DNA of 24,783 nt. Origin: a bacterium (GTDB lineage Bacteria > UBA9089 > CG2-30-40-21 > SBAY01). The stretch is taken from positions 1-24,783 of the forward strand of contig JBFLYA010000037.1 of assembly GCA_040757115.1 (NCBI GenBank), read 5' to 3'. How positions within the stretch are numbered: position 1 is the stretch's first letter; the number at the start of each line of letters is the position of its first letter. Shown here in pieces: positions 5,744-13,905 of this stretch. Position numbers and translations under genes: made by a program. The notes under the pieces were generated by a model that was given only the letters and a program-made list of their open reading frames with translations, did no database searches and had not been told where the DNA came from.

Positions 5744-8700
5744 ATGAAAAGGAAAGATAATATATTAATCTTATGGATAATATTACTCATACTTTTAATA
5801 CCTAAATGTATTAATGCAGAACAATTTCAAGATAGCTTCACTCAGCCAGATGGTCCTGCAAAGAATTGGGAACCTAACCATAGATGGGGAGTATGGCAGA
5901 TTGAGAGTAAAGAATATAGTGGTTGTTCCGCAGCAGATGAACCATGTTATACCTTTACGGGTGATAAAAGATGGACTGATTATACCTTTCAAGTAAGATG
6001 TAAATTAATAGAGGGTGTTTCTCCTGAAAGAATAGGAATTGTTTTTAGAGCTACTGATCCTAATAATCTATATCGGTTTCGTTTCTTAGGAGGGACATAT
6101 CAATGGTTAGATTTATATGTAAGAAAAGAAGGACAATGGACTCAACTTGGTGCCACAAAACCATATACTATTAATTTTAATACATGGTATACCTTTAAAG
6201 TAGAAATTCAAGATGAAGGTTCGGGTGTAAGGATAAAATGTTATGTTAATGATGTAGAACAAATAAATTATTTAGAGGCACCAAGAACTTTCTCTTCCGG
6301 TAGAATTGGTTTATATAATTGGCAAAGCCATACTCATTTTGATGATGTGATTGTTATCTCCCCCGGAGGTAGTCCTCTATTTGAAGATACCTTTACAGAG
6401 CCAGATGGTCCTGCAGGTAACTGGGAGCCCGTAGAACCTATAGTTAAATGGGAGATCGAAGAGCAAGAGTATAGTGGCTTTGCCTCTGCAAATCAAGAAG
6501 GTTATACCTTTGCAGGGAATACCTCTTGGACTAATTATTCTTATGAGGCAAGATGTAAATTAATAGAAGGAGTCTCCCCAGAGCGTATAGGAATTGTTTT
6601 TAGAGCTACTGATAGATATAATCTCTATCGGTTTCGTTTCTTAGGCGGAAGTTACCAACAATTAGATTTATATGTAAGAAGAAATGGTGCGTGGACATAT
6701 CTTGGCAGGAAACAACCCTATAATCTTAATTTTAATGAGTGGTATACATTTAGAGTTGAAGTCCAAGATGAAGGTGCTGGTGTAAGAATAAAATGTTATG
6801 TTAATAATGTAGAGCAAATAAATGTCCTCGAAAACCCAAAAACATTCTCATCCGGAAGAATTGGGCTATATACTTATCAGAGTCATAACCATTTTGATGA
6901 TGTAAAAGTAACCTCCATTCCTACGGGTACTATTTTATTTGAAGATACCTTTACAGAACCAAATGGTCCTGCAATTAACTGGGAATTTGAAGGTATACAA
7001 CCTATATGGTGGGTTGAAAGTCAGGAGTATAGCGCCTATACATCAAAATGGGAAAGTGCATTCTCCTTTGCAGGAAGAACTACCTGGTCAGATTATTCAT
7101 ATCAAGCAAGATGTAAATTAATAGAAGGGACATCCCCTGAACGTCTAGGAATTTGTTTTAGAGCTACAGACCAATACAATCTCTATCTTTTATACTATAT
7201 CGGAGGAAGTTATAAACGGTTATATTTATATAGAATAGAAGATGGTTCCTGGAGTAATCTTAGGAATGTATCGTATACCCTTACTCCTGATGTCTGGTAT
7301 ACCTTCAAAGTGGAAGTTCAAGATGAAGGTAGTGGCGTAAGGATAAAATGTTATGTTAATGATGTAGAAAGAATAAATTATTTAGAGTCACCAAGAACTT
7401 TCTCTTCCGGAAGAATTGGGTTATATAATTATCAGTGCCATTCACATTTTGATGATGTAATTGTAACCTTATTTAAACCTGTAATCAATAGTCTCACTGT
7501 AACCCCTGATCCTACTGGAGTGCAGCCAGTAGGTGGCTTAGAGTTTAAAATAGTATTTAGCGAGAGTATGGATACAGGTGTAGAGCCTACCGTAACCTAC
7601 GATCCTCAAGGACCTACTGGACCTCAACCATGTACTGGTGGAAGTTGGTCAACTACTACCAATACTAATGATACCTATATTGTCTACAACAATAATCCTA
7701 TTATTTCTACTACTGGCGATGGCGTAGCAACTATATTAGTTTCCGGGGCACAGAATTTAGCAGCCGTGGTAATGGATGATGATACAACTTATTTCTTCAA
7801 TATAGATGCGGCTAATAATCCTCCTAATCCACCTACTACTGGATTCTTTCCATCTCAAGGTACTACTTCTACTACACAGACTCCAACCATAAGATGGAAT
7901 TATGCCTCTGATCCTGATCCTGCTGATATACCCGATACATTACATTATGTTTTAAGACTTGATGATGATGGGGAGGTTATTACAAACTACGATTATGAAT
8001 ATACCACATTAGATGGAGTATGCATATCTACAATAACTAATACATTAGCTAATAAGACATATTGGTACTATGCGATAAAGACGGTTGATGATGAATTAGC
8101 AGAATCAAGTTGGTCAACTATTCAAAATTTTTATATTAACGCTCCACCTACAGTCAGTTCAATCATCCCAAATACTGGTGTAAATACAGGAACCCTATCT
8201 ACTACTATTACTGGAACTAACTTCCAATCAGGTGCTACTGCTACCTTAACTCGTGCTGGTCAACCTGATATTATTGGAACTACTACATTCATAAGCTCTG
8301 GAACACTGACTGCTATATTTGACCTAACAGGTGCACAACCTGGAGTCTGGAGTGTAGTGGTAATAAATCCTGATGGTCAATCAGGCACCCTGACTGATGG
8401 ATTTACTATTATCGACGCAAATATTATCGTGACTAAAGATATGATTATTAATCATACATGGGATAGCGGGACAAATACTGTCCCCGGAGCTACTATAATA
8501 TATATCATTACATATACTAACAATGGTAATGATACTGCAGGTTCGGTTACTATTACAGATAAACTAATGAATTATGCCAGCTATGCTACTAATAGCTTGA
8601 GGATAGGAACATCAGGCTCTACTTATGAAAGTGCTACCCCTAAGACAGATGCAAAAGATATAGAATCTGGTGGTAGTGCAGACTGGAATGTAAGTAGTTC

Positions 8701-8779
8701 CCAAGCAGTAACATTTGAACTTGGGAGTATTCCTGTTGGTGCATCAGGCAGGCTTTACTTTAAGATTAGAGTTGACTAA
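5744..8779 (+). CDS. Large secreted protein with three LamG-like repeats, Ig/Fn3/IPT modules and a C-terminal DUF11-like domain
   Basis: 1011 residues with a signal peptide (MKRKDNILILWIILLILLIP, cleavage near CINA-EQ, residue 26). Three tandem copies of a concanavalin A/LamG-like jelly-roll module of about 186 residues follow (about 27-210, 212-396, 398-577). Each starts (F)EDTFTEPDGPA-like and ends HFDDVIV. Next come a Big_5-like Ig domain with FSESMDTG (about 580-685), a fibronectin-type module (about 688-800), an IPT/TIG-like module (about 802-893) and a DUF11-like domain (about 895-1011). That last domain closely resembles the C-termini of the proteins at 10885, 12482 and 13924. It is probably displayed on the surface and may bind polysaccharide; no catalytic residues are recognised. 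The start has only a weak Shine-Dalgarno sequence (GTAAG/TAG). Confidence 0.85.
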   Translation: MKRKDNILILWIILLILLIPKCINAEQFQDSFTQPDGPAKNWEPNHRWGVWQIESKEYSGCSAADEPCYTFTGDKRWTDYTFQVRCKLIEGVSPERIGIVFRATDPNNLYRFRFLGGTYQWLDLYVRKEGQWTQLGATKPYTINFNTWYTFKVEIQDEGSGVRIKCYVNDVEQINYLEAPRTFSSGRIGLYNWQSHTHFDDVIVISPGGSPLFEDTFTEPDGPAGNWEPVEPIVKWEIEEQEYSGFASANQEGYTFAGNTSWTNYSYEARCKLIEGVSPERIGIVFRATDRYNLYRFRFLGGSYQQLDLYVRRNGAWTYLGRKQPYNLNFNEWYTFRVEVQDEGAGVRIKCYVNNVEQINVLENPKTFSSGRIGLYTYQSHNHFDDVKVTSIPTGTILFEDTFTEPNGPAINWEFEGIQPIWWVESQEYSAYTSKWESAFSFAGRTTWSDYSYQARCKLIEGTSPERLGICFRATDQYNLYLLYYIGGSYKRLYLYRIEDGSWSNLRNVSYTLTPDVWYTFKVEVQDEGSGVRIKCYVNDVERINYLESPRTFSSGRIGLYNYQCHSHFDDVIVTLFKPVINSLTVTPDPTGVQPVGGLEFKIVFSESMDTGVEPTVTYDPQGPTGPQPCTGGSWSTTTNTNDTYIVYNNNPIISTTGDGVATILVSGAQNLAAVVMDDDTTYFFNIDAANNPPNPPTTGFFPSQGTTSTTQTPTIRWNYASDPDPADIPDTLHYVLRLDDDGEVITNYDYEYTTLDGVCISTITNTLANKTYWYYAIKTVDDELAESSWSTIQNFYINAPPTVSSIIPNTGVNTGTLSTTITGTNFQSGATATLTRAGQPDIIGTTTFISSGTLTAIFDLTGAQPGVWSVVVINPDGQSGTLTDGFTIIDANIIVTKDMIINHTWDSGTNTVPGATIIYIITYTNNGNDTAGSVTITDKLMNYASYATNSLRIGTSGSTYESATPKTDAKDIESGGSADWNVSSSQAVTFELGSIPVGASGRLYFKIRVD

Positions 8780-8845
8780 AGTAATCGTTTGTAGTAATTA
8801 ATAATATAGCACTTATTAATCGAAATTTGAGCCAGATATGGCTAT

Positions 8846-8985
8846 GGAATTCCAAATCACAAATTCCAAATTCCAAACAAATTCGAATGACCAAAATTCA
8901 AAACATTACTCCCATAGTTTGGTATTTAGTACTTGAAATTTGGTGCTTATTTGAGATTTGATGCTTGAGATTTGGGATTTTTTAC
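8846..8985. repeat. Palindromic element with AATTCCA/ATTTGAG heptamer arms
   Basis: The left arm has AATTCCA words in a strict 7-base register (8848-8854, 8862-8868, 8869-8875, with a variant between). The right arm has ATTTGAG-type words in register (8949-8976, four units). The arms are roughly complementary (AATTTGG-type against CCAAATT-type). No ORF and no target duplication seen. Intergenic DNA from 8780 to 8845 holds nothing else recognisable. Confidence 0.6.
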
Positions 8986-9026
8986 TTATTCACCCTGAGT
9001 AAAATTTTGACTAATAACTGCTATAT

Positions 9027-9082
9027 GGAGTACGAAAACTTGCTTTCGCTTTGCTCAAAGCGGTGGCAAGCCACCGCACTCC
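9027..9082. repeat. Hairpin repeat GCGGTGGC-AA-GCCACCGC with outer GGAGT/ACTCC arms
   Basis: A perfect 8-bp stem (9060-9067 with 9070-9077) with a 2-base loop is bracketed by GGAGT (9027-9031) and ACTCC (9078-9082). A second stem (AAAGCGAAAGCAAG-type on the complement) lies between. Much more GC-rich than its surroundings. It resembles dispersed REP-like palindromes of other bacteria. It has no U-run. It lies about 65 bases upstream of the next gene. Confidence 0.5.
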
Positions 9083-9147
9083 CAAAAGGGAACACACTTT
9101 TGCAAAAGCCATAATGCGGTCACTACCAACGAAAGGAGAAAAAAATC

Positions 9148-10710
9148 ATGCCTGACCAAAAATTACTAATATTTTTAATCTTTACCACCTTCCTGAATAT
9201 AGATATTGCTTTTGGAAAAGACAATTCCATGAGTAGCAAGACTAATATTGCCTTGCATAAATCAGTAATCGGTAGTTTTGAACACAAAACAAATGCCACT
9301 GACGGCAATAATGAGTCTTTAGCTACTTCTCAAGATGTTACTGTATCTTCCCAATATTTAATCATTGACCTGGGCAAGCCTTATTACATCAATTTAGTAA
9401 GGATATTTTGGGATAAAGAAAGAGTTAGCAGTAACTATCAAATAAAGACAAGCATGGATTTCATCAATTGGACTAAAGTTGCAAGAGATATGGATGGAAC
9501 AACGGGTGAAGTAAAAGGGAATATGATTATAAAAGATACATCATGTGAAGGAATAGCTGCTCAATATATACAGCTATTTATTCCTAAAGGGTTAAGTGGT
9601 GTAATTAAAGAAAGCCAAGTAGCAGAATTACAGGTCTTCCCTGCCACTGAAATGAATGTTCAGATTGATGAAATAACCGCTACTGATATTACGGATAATA
9701 GTGTTAAAATTTTGTGGAAAACGAATATAGAAACTACGGGACAGGTACAGTATACTCCTACTTATGAGAATAAGAAGAATATCTCACTAAGCCTCGCTTC
9801 TGAAACTGACCATAACATACGCTTGAAAAACTTACTTCCAGGAACTACCTATTACTATCAAATAACAGCAAAGGATTATTATGGAAATTTAACTTTATCC
9901 GATTCCCATACCTTTACTACTACGGGTATTCCATTACCATTATTCTCAAGTATTGAAGTATCACAAGTATCTGAAACAACTACTGTTATAAACTGGATAA
10001 CTAATGTACCAACCACCTCAGAACTTAGGTATGGAACAGATACCAATTATAAAAAAGGTATCTTGATAAATAAAAATCTTCTACTTACTCATAATGCAGA
10101 GTTGAGTAGTCTTAGACCAAGTACAGTATATCATTTTGAAATAAGTGCAAAAGATGAATTTGGGCATAGAATAGTCTCAAAAGATATTACATTTACTACA
10201 TTAGAGAATAACATTGCCTTAAGAAAGTCAGTAACAGGTACATTTATTCATTGTCCTGATAAAAGATATATTTCACAAAAGACAGAATTTATCTCTCGTG
10301 TGACAGATGACTCAACAAGCTATTTTACAGGCATGGCTACCTCTGGTGATATTACTTTGGAAGACCAATATGTAATCATTGACATTGGTAAAAAGTATCC
10401 TATTGATAAGATAATTGCCTATTGGCGAAGTTTAGCATATAGTCAAGATTATACCATTAAAGTAAGTTTGGACGGTACTGACTGGACTATTATTGATACA
10501 GGAATTAGTGGTGATGATGGTGTAAATGGTAGGTCTGATACTGGAGATCCAATGAAGATTGTCAGTACACCATGTGATGGAGTGGAGGCACAGTATGTAC
10601 AGCTATTTATAGCTAAAGGTAGTGTTTATTACCATAAGCACAAGGAATGGAGATTTGTGCAGTTGATGGAATTAAAGGTCTATGGTATTTGGAAAGGAGG
10701 AGGTGAGTAA
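9148..10710 (+). CDS. Secreted discoidin / fibronectin III protein
   Basis: 520 residues with an N-terminal signal peptide (LLIFLIFTTFLNIDIAFG, cleavage near residue 23). The architecture is symmetric: an F5/8 type C (discoidin-like) module at about 33-168 (starts NIALHKSV, contains YLIIDLGKPYYINLVRIFW), two Fn3 modules at about 171-260 and 262-352 (each with a TTYYYQI/TVYHFEI core strand and ending TFTT), and a second discoidin module at about 355-515 (NIALRKSV, YVIIDIGKKYPIDKIIAYW). Discoidin modules usually bind carbohydrates or lipids, so adhesion to a glycan surface is plausible. No enzyme domain is seen. The start is set by AAAGGAG (9132-9138). Confidence 0.85.
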   Translation: MPDQKLLIFLIFTTFLNIDIAFGKDNSMSSKTNIALHKSVIGSFEHKTNATDGNNESLATSQDVTVSSQYLIIDLGKPYYINLVRIFWDKERVSSNYQIKTSMDFINWTKVARDMDGTTGEVKGNMIIKDTSCEGIAAQYIQLFIPKGLSGVIKESQVAELQVFPATEMNVQIDEITATDITDNSVKILWKTNIETTGQVQYTPTYENKKNISLSLASETDHNIRLKNLLPGTTYYYQITAKDYYGNLTLSDSHTFTTTGIPLPLFSSIEVSQVSETTTVINWITNVPTTSELRYGTDTNYKKGILINKNLLLTHNAELSSLRPSTVYHFEISAKDEFGHRIVSKDITFTTLENNIALRKSVTGTFIHCPDKRYISQKTEFISRVTDDSTSYFTGMATSGDITLEDQYVIIDIGKKYPIDKIIAYWRSLAYSQDYTIKVSLDGTDWTIIDTGISGDDGVNGRSDTGDPMKIVSTPCDGVEAQYVQLFIAKGSVYYHKHKEWRFVQLMELKVYGIWKGGGE

Positions 10711-10795
10711 ACTGTAAAATTAACCCCTTAACAGGGATAACATATTTTTGCCTTTTCAAGAAAATAGGCAAAGAGACAAAAAGAATCTTAAAAAG

Positions 10796-10884
10796 AAAGG
10801 AGGTAGATAAAAAATGGCAAGGTCGGAAATGGAAAGGAAAAATCTTAAAAAGAAAGGAGGTGATAAAGAAATGCAAAATGCAAA
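10796..10884 (+). promoter_or_regulatory. Leader with duplicated strong Shine-Dalgarno modules (DUF11 gene 1)
   Basis: Two near-identical modules occur in series: AAAGGAGGT (10796-10804) before ATG 10814, and AAAGGAGGTGAT (10853-10864) before ATG 10871. The second matches the complement of the 16S rRNA 3' end over 12 bases, far longer than usual. Both ATGs share a frame, but here that frame stops at 10904-10906 and encodes only a 30-residue (or 11-residue) peptide. The main protein frame starts at ATG 10885. The same two-module leader precedes the paralogs, where both ATGs are in frame. Upstream of it, a block AACCCCTTA...AGGGATAA (about 10724-10741) is also shared. Confidence 0.7.
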
Positions 10885-10891
10885 ATGCAAA
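10871..10891 (+). repeat. Tandem ATGCAAA heptamers on the start codon (three copies)
   Basis: Three perfect units of ATGCAAA begin at the ATG that follows the strong Shine-Dalgarno sequence. Each unit carries an ATG in a different frame. Only the last one (10885) opens the frame of the long protein. The paralogs at 12482 and 13924 have four units (one with a substitution in the latter), which puts the first ATG in frame. Confidence 0.8.
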
Positions 10892-11877
10892 AAGGTTTCT
10901 TATTAGCTGTGCTAAGCTTAGGGCTAATGATGATTTTAGCCCCAAAGACAGCAGATGCACAAGTAGGTACCAGTGGTACTACCGCAGGCTCAGAGATTAT
11001 CAATGGTACTGATACAGGTACTATTGGTATAGCAGACCAGGCGGGAGACATTGTAGTCACCTATATGGTTGGTAGTGTAGGAAGAACCTCAACTACTGCA
11101 TCAGTGTTAACTCGTGTTGTAGAACAGATATACGGTGGAGAATGGGGTACTCTTCCTGAAAATGGGACAGATACACCGGGTGCGGCAGTAGACTATCTCT
11201 ATACACTGGAGAATAAAGGTAACGCTGCTGATACCTTTTACCTGTCACTGAATACTACTGGATTGCTAGTCGGCTGGACAGCGGAGATTCTAAAAGATGG
11301 TGTGGCGACGACTACTATTACCTTAGCTGAAGATGCAGAGGGAACATTTACGGTTAGAGTAACCATATCAGGGACGGCAGCAAATCTTGAGACAGGCGCG
11401 GTGATTGTAACTGGCACAACTACGGATGATGGTGGGACATACACAGTTGGTAATTGGATTTACGGTGGGGCAGATACTCTTACTCATCGGGGAACAACTA
11501 CTGCTTTAGCCGCTGTTGTAACCTTAACCAAGAGTATGGAGTATGCTACACCAACAGGGTATCTGGGTAATAACCGCTATGTACCAGGTGGAACGATAAC
11601 CTATATTATCACCTGCTACAATGCTGGTTCTTATACAGCAGGCTCTGTGACAATTACTGACAAGTTACCACTACATACGAGTTATGCTACGGGAACATTA
11701 AGAATGGGTACTGCAGGTGATACTTACAATACTGCTGGCACGAAGACCGATGGATATGATAACCAAGGTACTTGGGATGCTGATTGGAACGATAGTAATC
11801 AGATAGTACGATTTGAAATTGACACTATTGAGCCAGCTGAAACAGTAAAACTATACTTTAGAGTGTACATTAAGTAA
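10885..11877 (+). CDS. Secreted DUF11-type protein, paralog 1
   Basis: 330 residues. The signal peptide is MQKGFLLAVLSLGLMMILAP..ADA, with cleavage near residue 25 before QVGTSGTT. An N-terminal beta segment (27-88) ends in QIYGGEWG. A NEW3/CARDB-like sandwich follows (about 90-208), containing YLYTLENKGNAADTF and GTYTVGNWIYGG. A DUF11-like domain forms the C-terminus (about 209-330), with PGGTITYIITCYNAG, VTITDKLP and a final LYFRVYIK. It is paralogous to the genes at 12482 and 13924 but clearly diverged. DUF11 domains are common in bacterial cell-surface and extracellular-matrix proteins; no enzyme residues are seen. The start is problematic: the ATG with proper Shine-Dalgarno spacing (10871) is out of frame, and ATG 10885 lies 24 bases after the GGAGG core. 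Confidence 0.8.
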   Translation: MQKGFLLAVLSLGLMMILAPKTADAQVGTSGTTAGSEIINGTDTGTIGIADQAGDIVVTYMVGSVGRTSTTASVLTRVVEQIYGGEWGTLPENGTDTPGAAVDYLYTLENKGNAADTFYLSLNTTGLLVGWTAEILKDGVATTTITLAEDAEGTFTVRVTISGTAANLETGAVIVTGTTTDDGGTYTVGNWIYGGADTLTHRGTTTALAAVVTLTKSMEYATPTGYLGNNRYVPGGTITYIITCYNAGSYTAGSVTITDKLPLHTSYATGTLRMGTAGDTYNTAGTKTDGYDNQGTWDADWNDSNQIVRFEIDTIEPAETVKLYFRVYIK

Positions 11878-12322
11878 TTGAGAGTTAAAAGTAGATAGTT
11901 AAAAAAAAACTCATAACTTATATAACTCTATACTTGTGTCTGCTGTATGAATGGTAGAATTGTCTTCCCAAAAGGATAAAAGTGTCTAAAACTATCTTTG
12001 TGCATCAAAGGACAAATATAAAGGTAGGACTATCTCTAAGTGTAACTTTTTAGAGGCATAATTGCGACCTGTGCAGTTAAGATAAACCACGAAGGACACA
12101 AAGCCCACGAAGAAAAAATATGGTAACTATTCAGTAATTATTCCACCACAGATTAACACGGATAAATAGCAGAGGACAGAGGGCAGAAGGCAGAGGGCAG
12201 AGGACAGAGGGCAGAAGGCAGAGGGCAGAAGGCAGAGGGCAGAAGGCAGAGGGCAGAGGACAACAGGAGAAAAAACCTTTAGCCTAATTACGGACACGGA
12301 TACCGGACACGCCTCACAGATT
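11878..12322. other. Intergenic region with word-repeat debris and an isolated element end
   Basis: No ORF is supported. CACGAAGGACACAAAG-type words occur at 12090-12112, and an isolated GTAACTATTCA terminus (12123-12133) with no partner. A CCACAGATTAACACGG word (12153-12168) leads into the tandem array at 12169-12259. Bases 12283-12320 contain ACGGACACGG-type words. The first 100 bases vaguely resemble the conserved region downstream of the two tandem paralogs. Confidence 0.5.
12169..12259. repeat. Heptanucleotide minisatellite, 13 units of GCAGAGG/GCAGAAG/ACAGAGG
   Basis: Thirteen consecutive 7-base units in perfect register with no indels. Three unit types alternate (GCAGAGG, GCAGAAG, ACAGAGG). 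The 28-base higher-order order is partly repeated, which points to unequal crossing-over or slippage. It is strongly purine-biased. It lies upstream of the tandemly duplicated DUF11 gene block. Confidence 0.9.
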
Positions 12323-12403
12323 ACACACAGAGAGTAGAATGTTTATCCATTTTAACCCCTTATAAATAAAAGGGATAATATATATTTTGCCATTGTCAAA
12401 AAG

Positions 12404-12481
12404 AAAGGAGGTAGATAAAAAATGGCAATTTCAAAAAGACAAAATGGGGAAAATCTTAAAAAGAAAGGAGGTGATAAAGGA
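12404..12481 (+). promoter_or_regulatory. Leader with duplicated Shine-Dalgarno modules (DUF11 gene 2)
   Basis: AAAGGAGGT (12404-12412) precedes ATG 12422, and AAAGGAGGTGAT (12464-12475) precedes ATG 12482. Both ATGs are in frame with the protein. Use of the upstream one would add 20 lysine-rich residues before the signal peptide, so ATG 12482 is chosen. The block AACCCCTTATAAATAAAAGGGATAA-like at about 12354-12379 is conserved with the sister leaders and is palindromic at its ends. Confidence 0.65.
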
Positions 12482-13447
12482 ATGCAAAATGCAAAATGCA
12501 AAATGCAAAAAGGTTTCTCATTAGCTGTGCTAAGCTTAGGGCTGATGATGGTTTTAGCACCAGAGACAGTTAATGCACAAGTAGGGACGAGTGGGACGAC
12601 TGCAAATACACAGATACTTAACATGGCAACTGCTACCTATGTAATAGGTGGTAACACCAGAACTACCACCACGAATATCTCTATCACAGTAGGACAGATA
12701 TACGGTGGTAGCTGGACTGTCCCGGCAGATAAGGATGGTATACCCAATGGAACGGTAGAGTATATCTATATTCTAGATAACGAGGGGAATGCCGCAGATA
12801 CCTTTAACTTAACCTTAGGTACTACCAGTTTGCCAAGCGGTTGGACTGCCGAAATTCGAGTAAATGGTGTTGCGACGACTACTCTTACCTTAGCTGAAGA
12901 TGCTGTTGGCACATTTGCAGTCAGAGTATCAATATCAGCTACGGCACAAAATGGTGATAAAGGGACGGTAAGTATAACAACAACTACTACTGACGATGGT
13001 GGGACATATACGGTTGGTAATTGGATATACGGCGGGTTAGACTTGCTCAGCGACACAAGAACAACTACAGCACAGTCAGCAGTGATAACTCTGACCAAAA
13101 CTATTTATTCATACGGAACACCAACAGGATATGAAGGTAGTAACTCATATATACCAGGTGGGACGATAACTTACATGATTACCTACCGCAATGAGGGTGC
13201 AGCCACAGCAACAGATGTGACAATTACTGATATAATCCCAGCTCATACAACTTATGCTCCGGAGACAATGAGAATAGGGACTTCAGGCGCTACCTATGAA
13301 AGTGCTAATGTCGAAGATGATGATGATGGAGAATCACCACCTTGTGCAAATTGGAACATTACCACTACTGGTGCAGTAACATTTAAACTGGGTGATGTTA
13401 GACCTAATGCAGAGGGAAGATTATTCTTTAGAGTATACATCAAGTAG
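12482..13447 (+). CDS. Secreted DUF11-type protein, paralog 2
   Basis: 321 residues from ATG 12482, whose Shine-Dalgarno sequence matches the anti-SD over 12 bases. The first seven codons come from three ATGCAAA heptamers, and a fourth supplies the next Met. The signal peptide core is FSLAVLSLGLMMVLAP, cleaved near VNA-Q. The modules are as in paralog 1: an N-terminal segment ending QIYGGSW, a NEW3-like sandwich (YIYILDNEGNAADTF, TYTVGNWIYGG) and a C-terminal DUF11-like domain ending FFRVYIK. An Asp/Glu-rich loop (NVEDDDDGE) precedes SPPCANW and looks like a divalent-cation site. It differs from paralog 3 by about eight substitutions plus the loop. Likely a surface structural protein; function not known. 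Confidence 0.85.
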   Translation: MQNAKCKMQKGFSLAVLSLGLMMVLAPETVNAQVGTSGTTANTQILNMATATYVIGGNTRTTTTNISITVGQIYGGSWTVPADKDGIPNGTVEYIYILDNEGNAADTFNLTLGTTSLPSGWTAEIRVNGVATTTLTLAEDAVGTFAVRVSISATAQNGDKGTVSITTTTTDDGGTYTVGNWIYGGLDLLSDTRTTTAQSAVITLTKTIYSYGTPTGYEGSNSYIPGGTITYMITYRNEGAATATDVTITDIIPAHTTYAPETMRIGTSGATYESANVEDDDDGESPPCANWNITTTGAVTFKLGDVRPNAEGRLFFRVYIK

Positions 13448-13763
13448 TTAAAAGATGAGGGTTAAAAAAGTCATAGCTGGTGTATGCAGTATCAAAACTA
13501 TAGTTGTGTCCAATTTGTAGAGAGATTAGTGTGCGTAAAATAGTATTGTAGGTCGAGATTTATATCTTGACAAAAAGAGAGATTGTCGATGTTAGAAAAA
13601 TCGACTTAGAGTGGAGGACTGCGTGCAATGAAGGGACAAAGGTGTCTTTGTATCCAGAAGAGGCTTGGAGTGTCTTTGAGAAGCTACCATTGTGCTTGTA
13701 AGAGGATGTAATGAAGGAAAAAGGGAAGAAGATGAAAAAAATCCCCTTTCCCCTAATTTCCCC
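13448..13763. other. Conserved 3' flank of DUF11 paralog 2
   Basis: This stretch is repeated almost exactly at 14902-15184. It contains TTGACA (13567-13572) and, 17 bases on, a weak TGTTAG. The inverted repeat GTCGAT/ATCGAC (13585-13590 and 13600-13605) overlaps that position, and a 27-codon micro-ORF follows (13628-13711). It may hold a small transcription unit or a 3' regulatory RNA. No Rho-independent terminator with a U-run is obvious. Confidence 0.35.
13628..13711 (+). CDS. Possible 27-residue CxC...CxC micropeptide (copy 1)
   Basis: ATG 13628 opens 27 codons (MKGQRCLCIQKRL, ending HCACKRM), with GGAGG (13613-13617) 10 bases upstream. Two CxC pairs are separated by 13 residues, which would suit metal binding. 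The copy at 15082-15165 differs by one Leu-to-Phe change. Since the duplication is recent, conservation is weak evidence for coding. May be chance. Confidence 0.25.
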   Translation: MKGQRCLCIQKRLGVSLRSYHCACKRM

Positions 13764-13905
13764 TTACACACAAAGAGTAGAATGTTTATCCATTTAACCC
13801 CTTATAAATAAAAGGGATAATATATATTTTGCCATTGTCAAGAAGAAAGGAGGTAGATAAAAAATGGCAATTTCAAAAAAACAAAATGTAGAAAATTTTA
13901 GAAAG

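Noticed and set aside
9027-9082. Rho-independent terminator before the discoidin gene
   Set aside because: The stem is strong, but no U-run follows on either strand and the outer arms fit a dispersed palindrome better.
12422-12481. Upstream ATG 12422 (and 13864) as the true start of the DUF11 paralogs
   Set aside because: It would put about 20 Lys-rich residues plus another SD-encoded segment ahead of the signal peptide. ATG 12482/13924 has the longer Shine-Dalgarno match. Kept only as a possible alternative start.
12766-13098. 110-codon minus-strand frame in DUF11 gene 2, repeated at 14208-14540
   Set aside because: Present in both copies only because the DNA is duplicated. Threonine- and valine-rich low-complexity antisense translation, no start signal.
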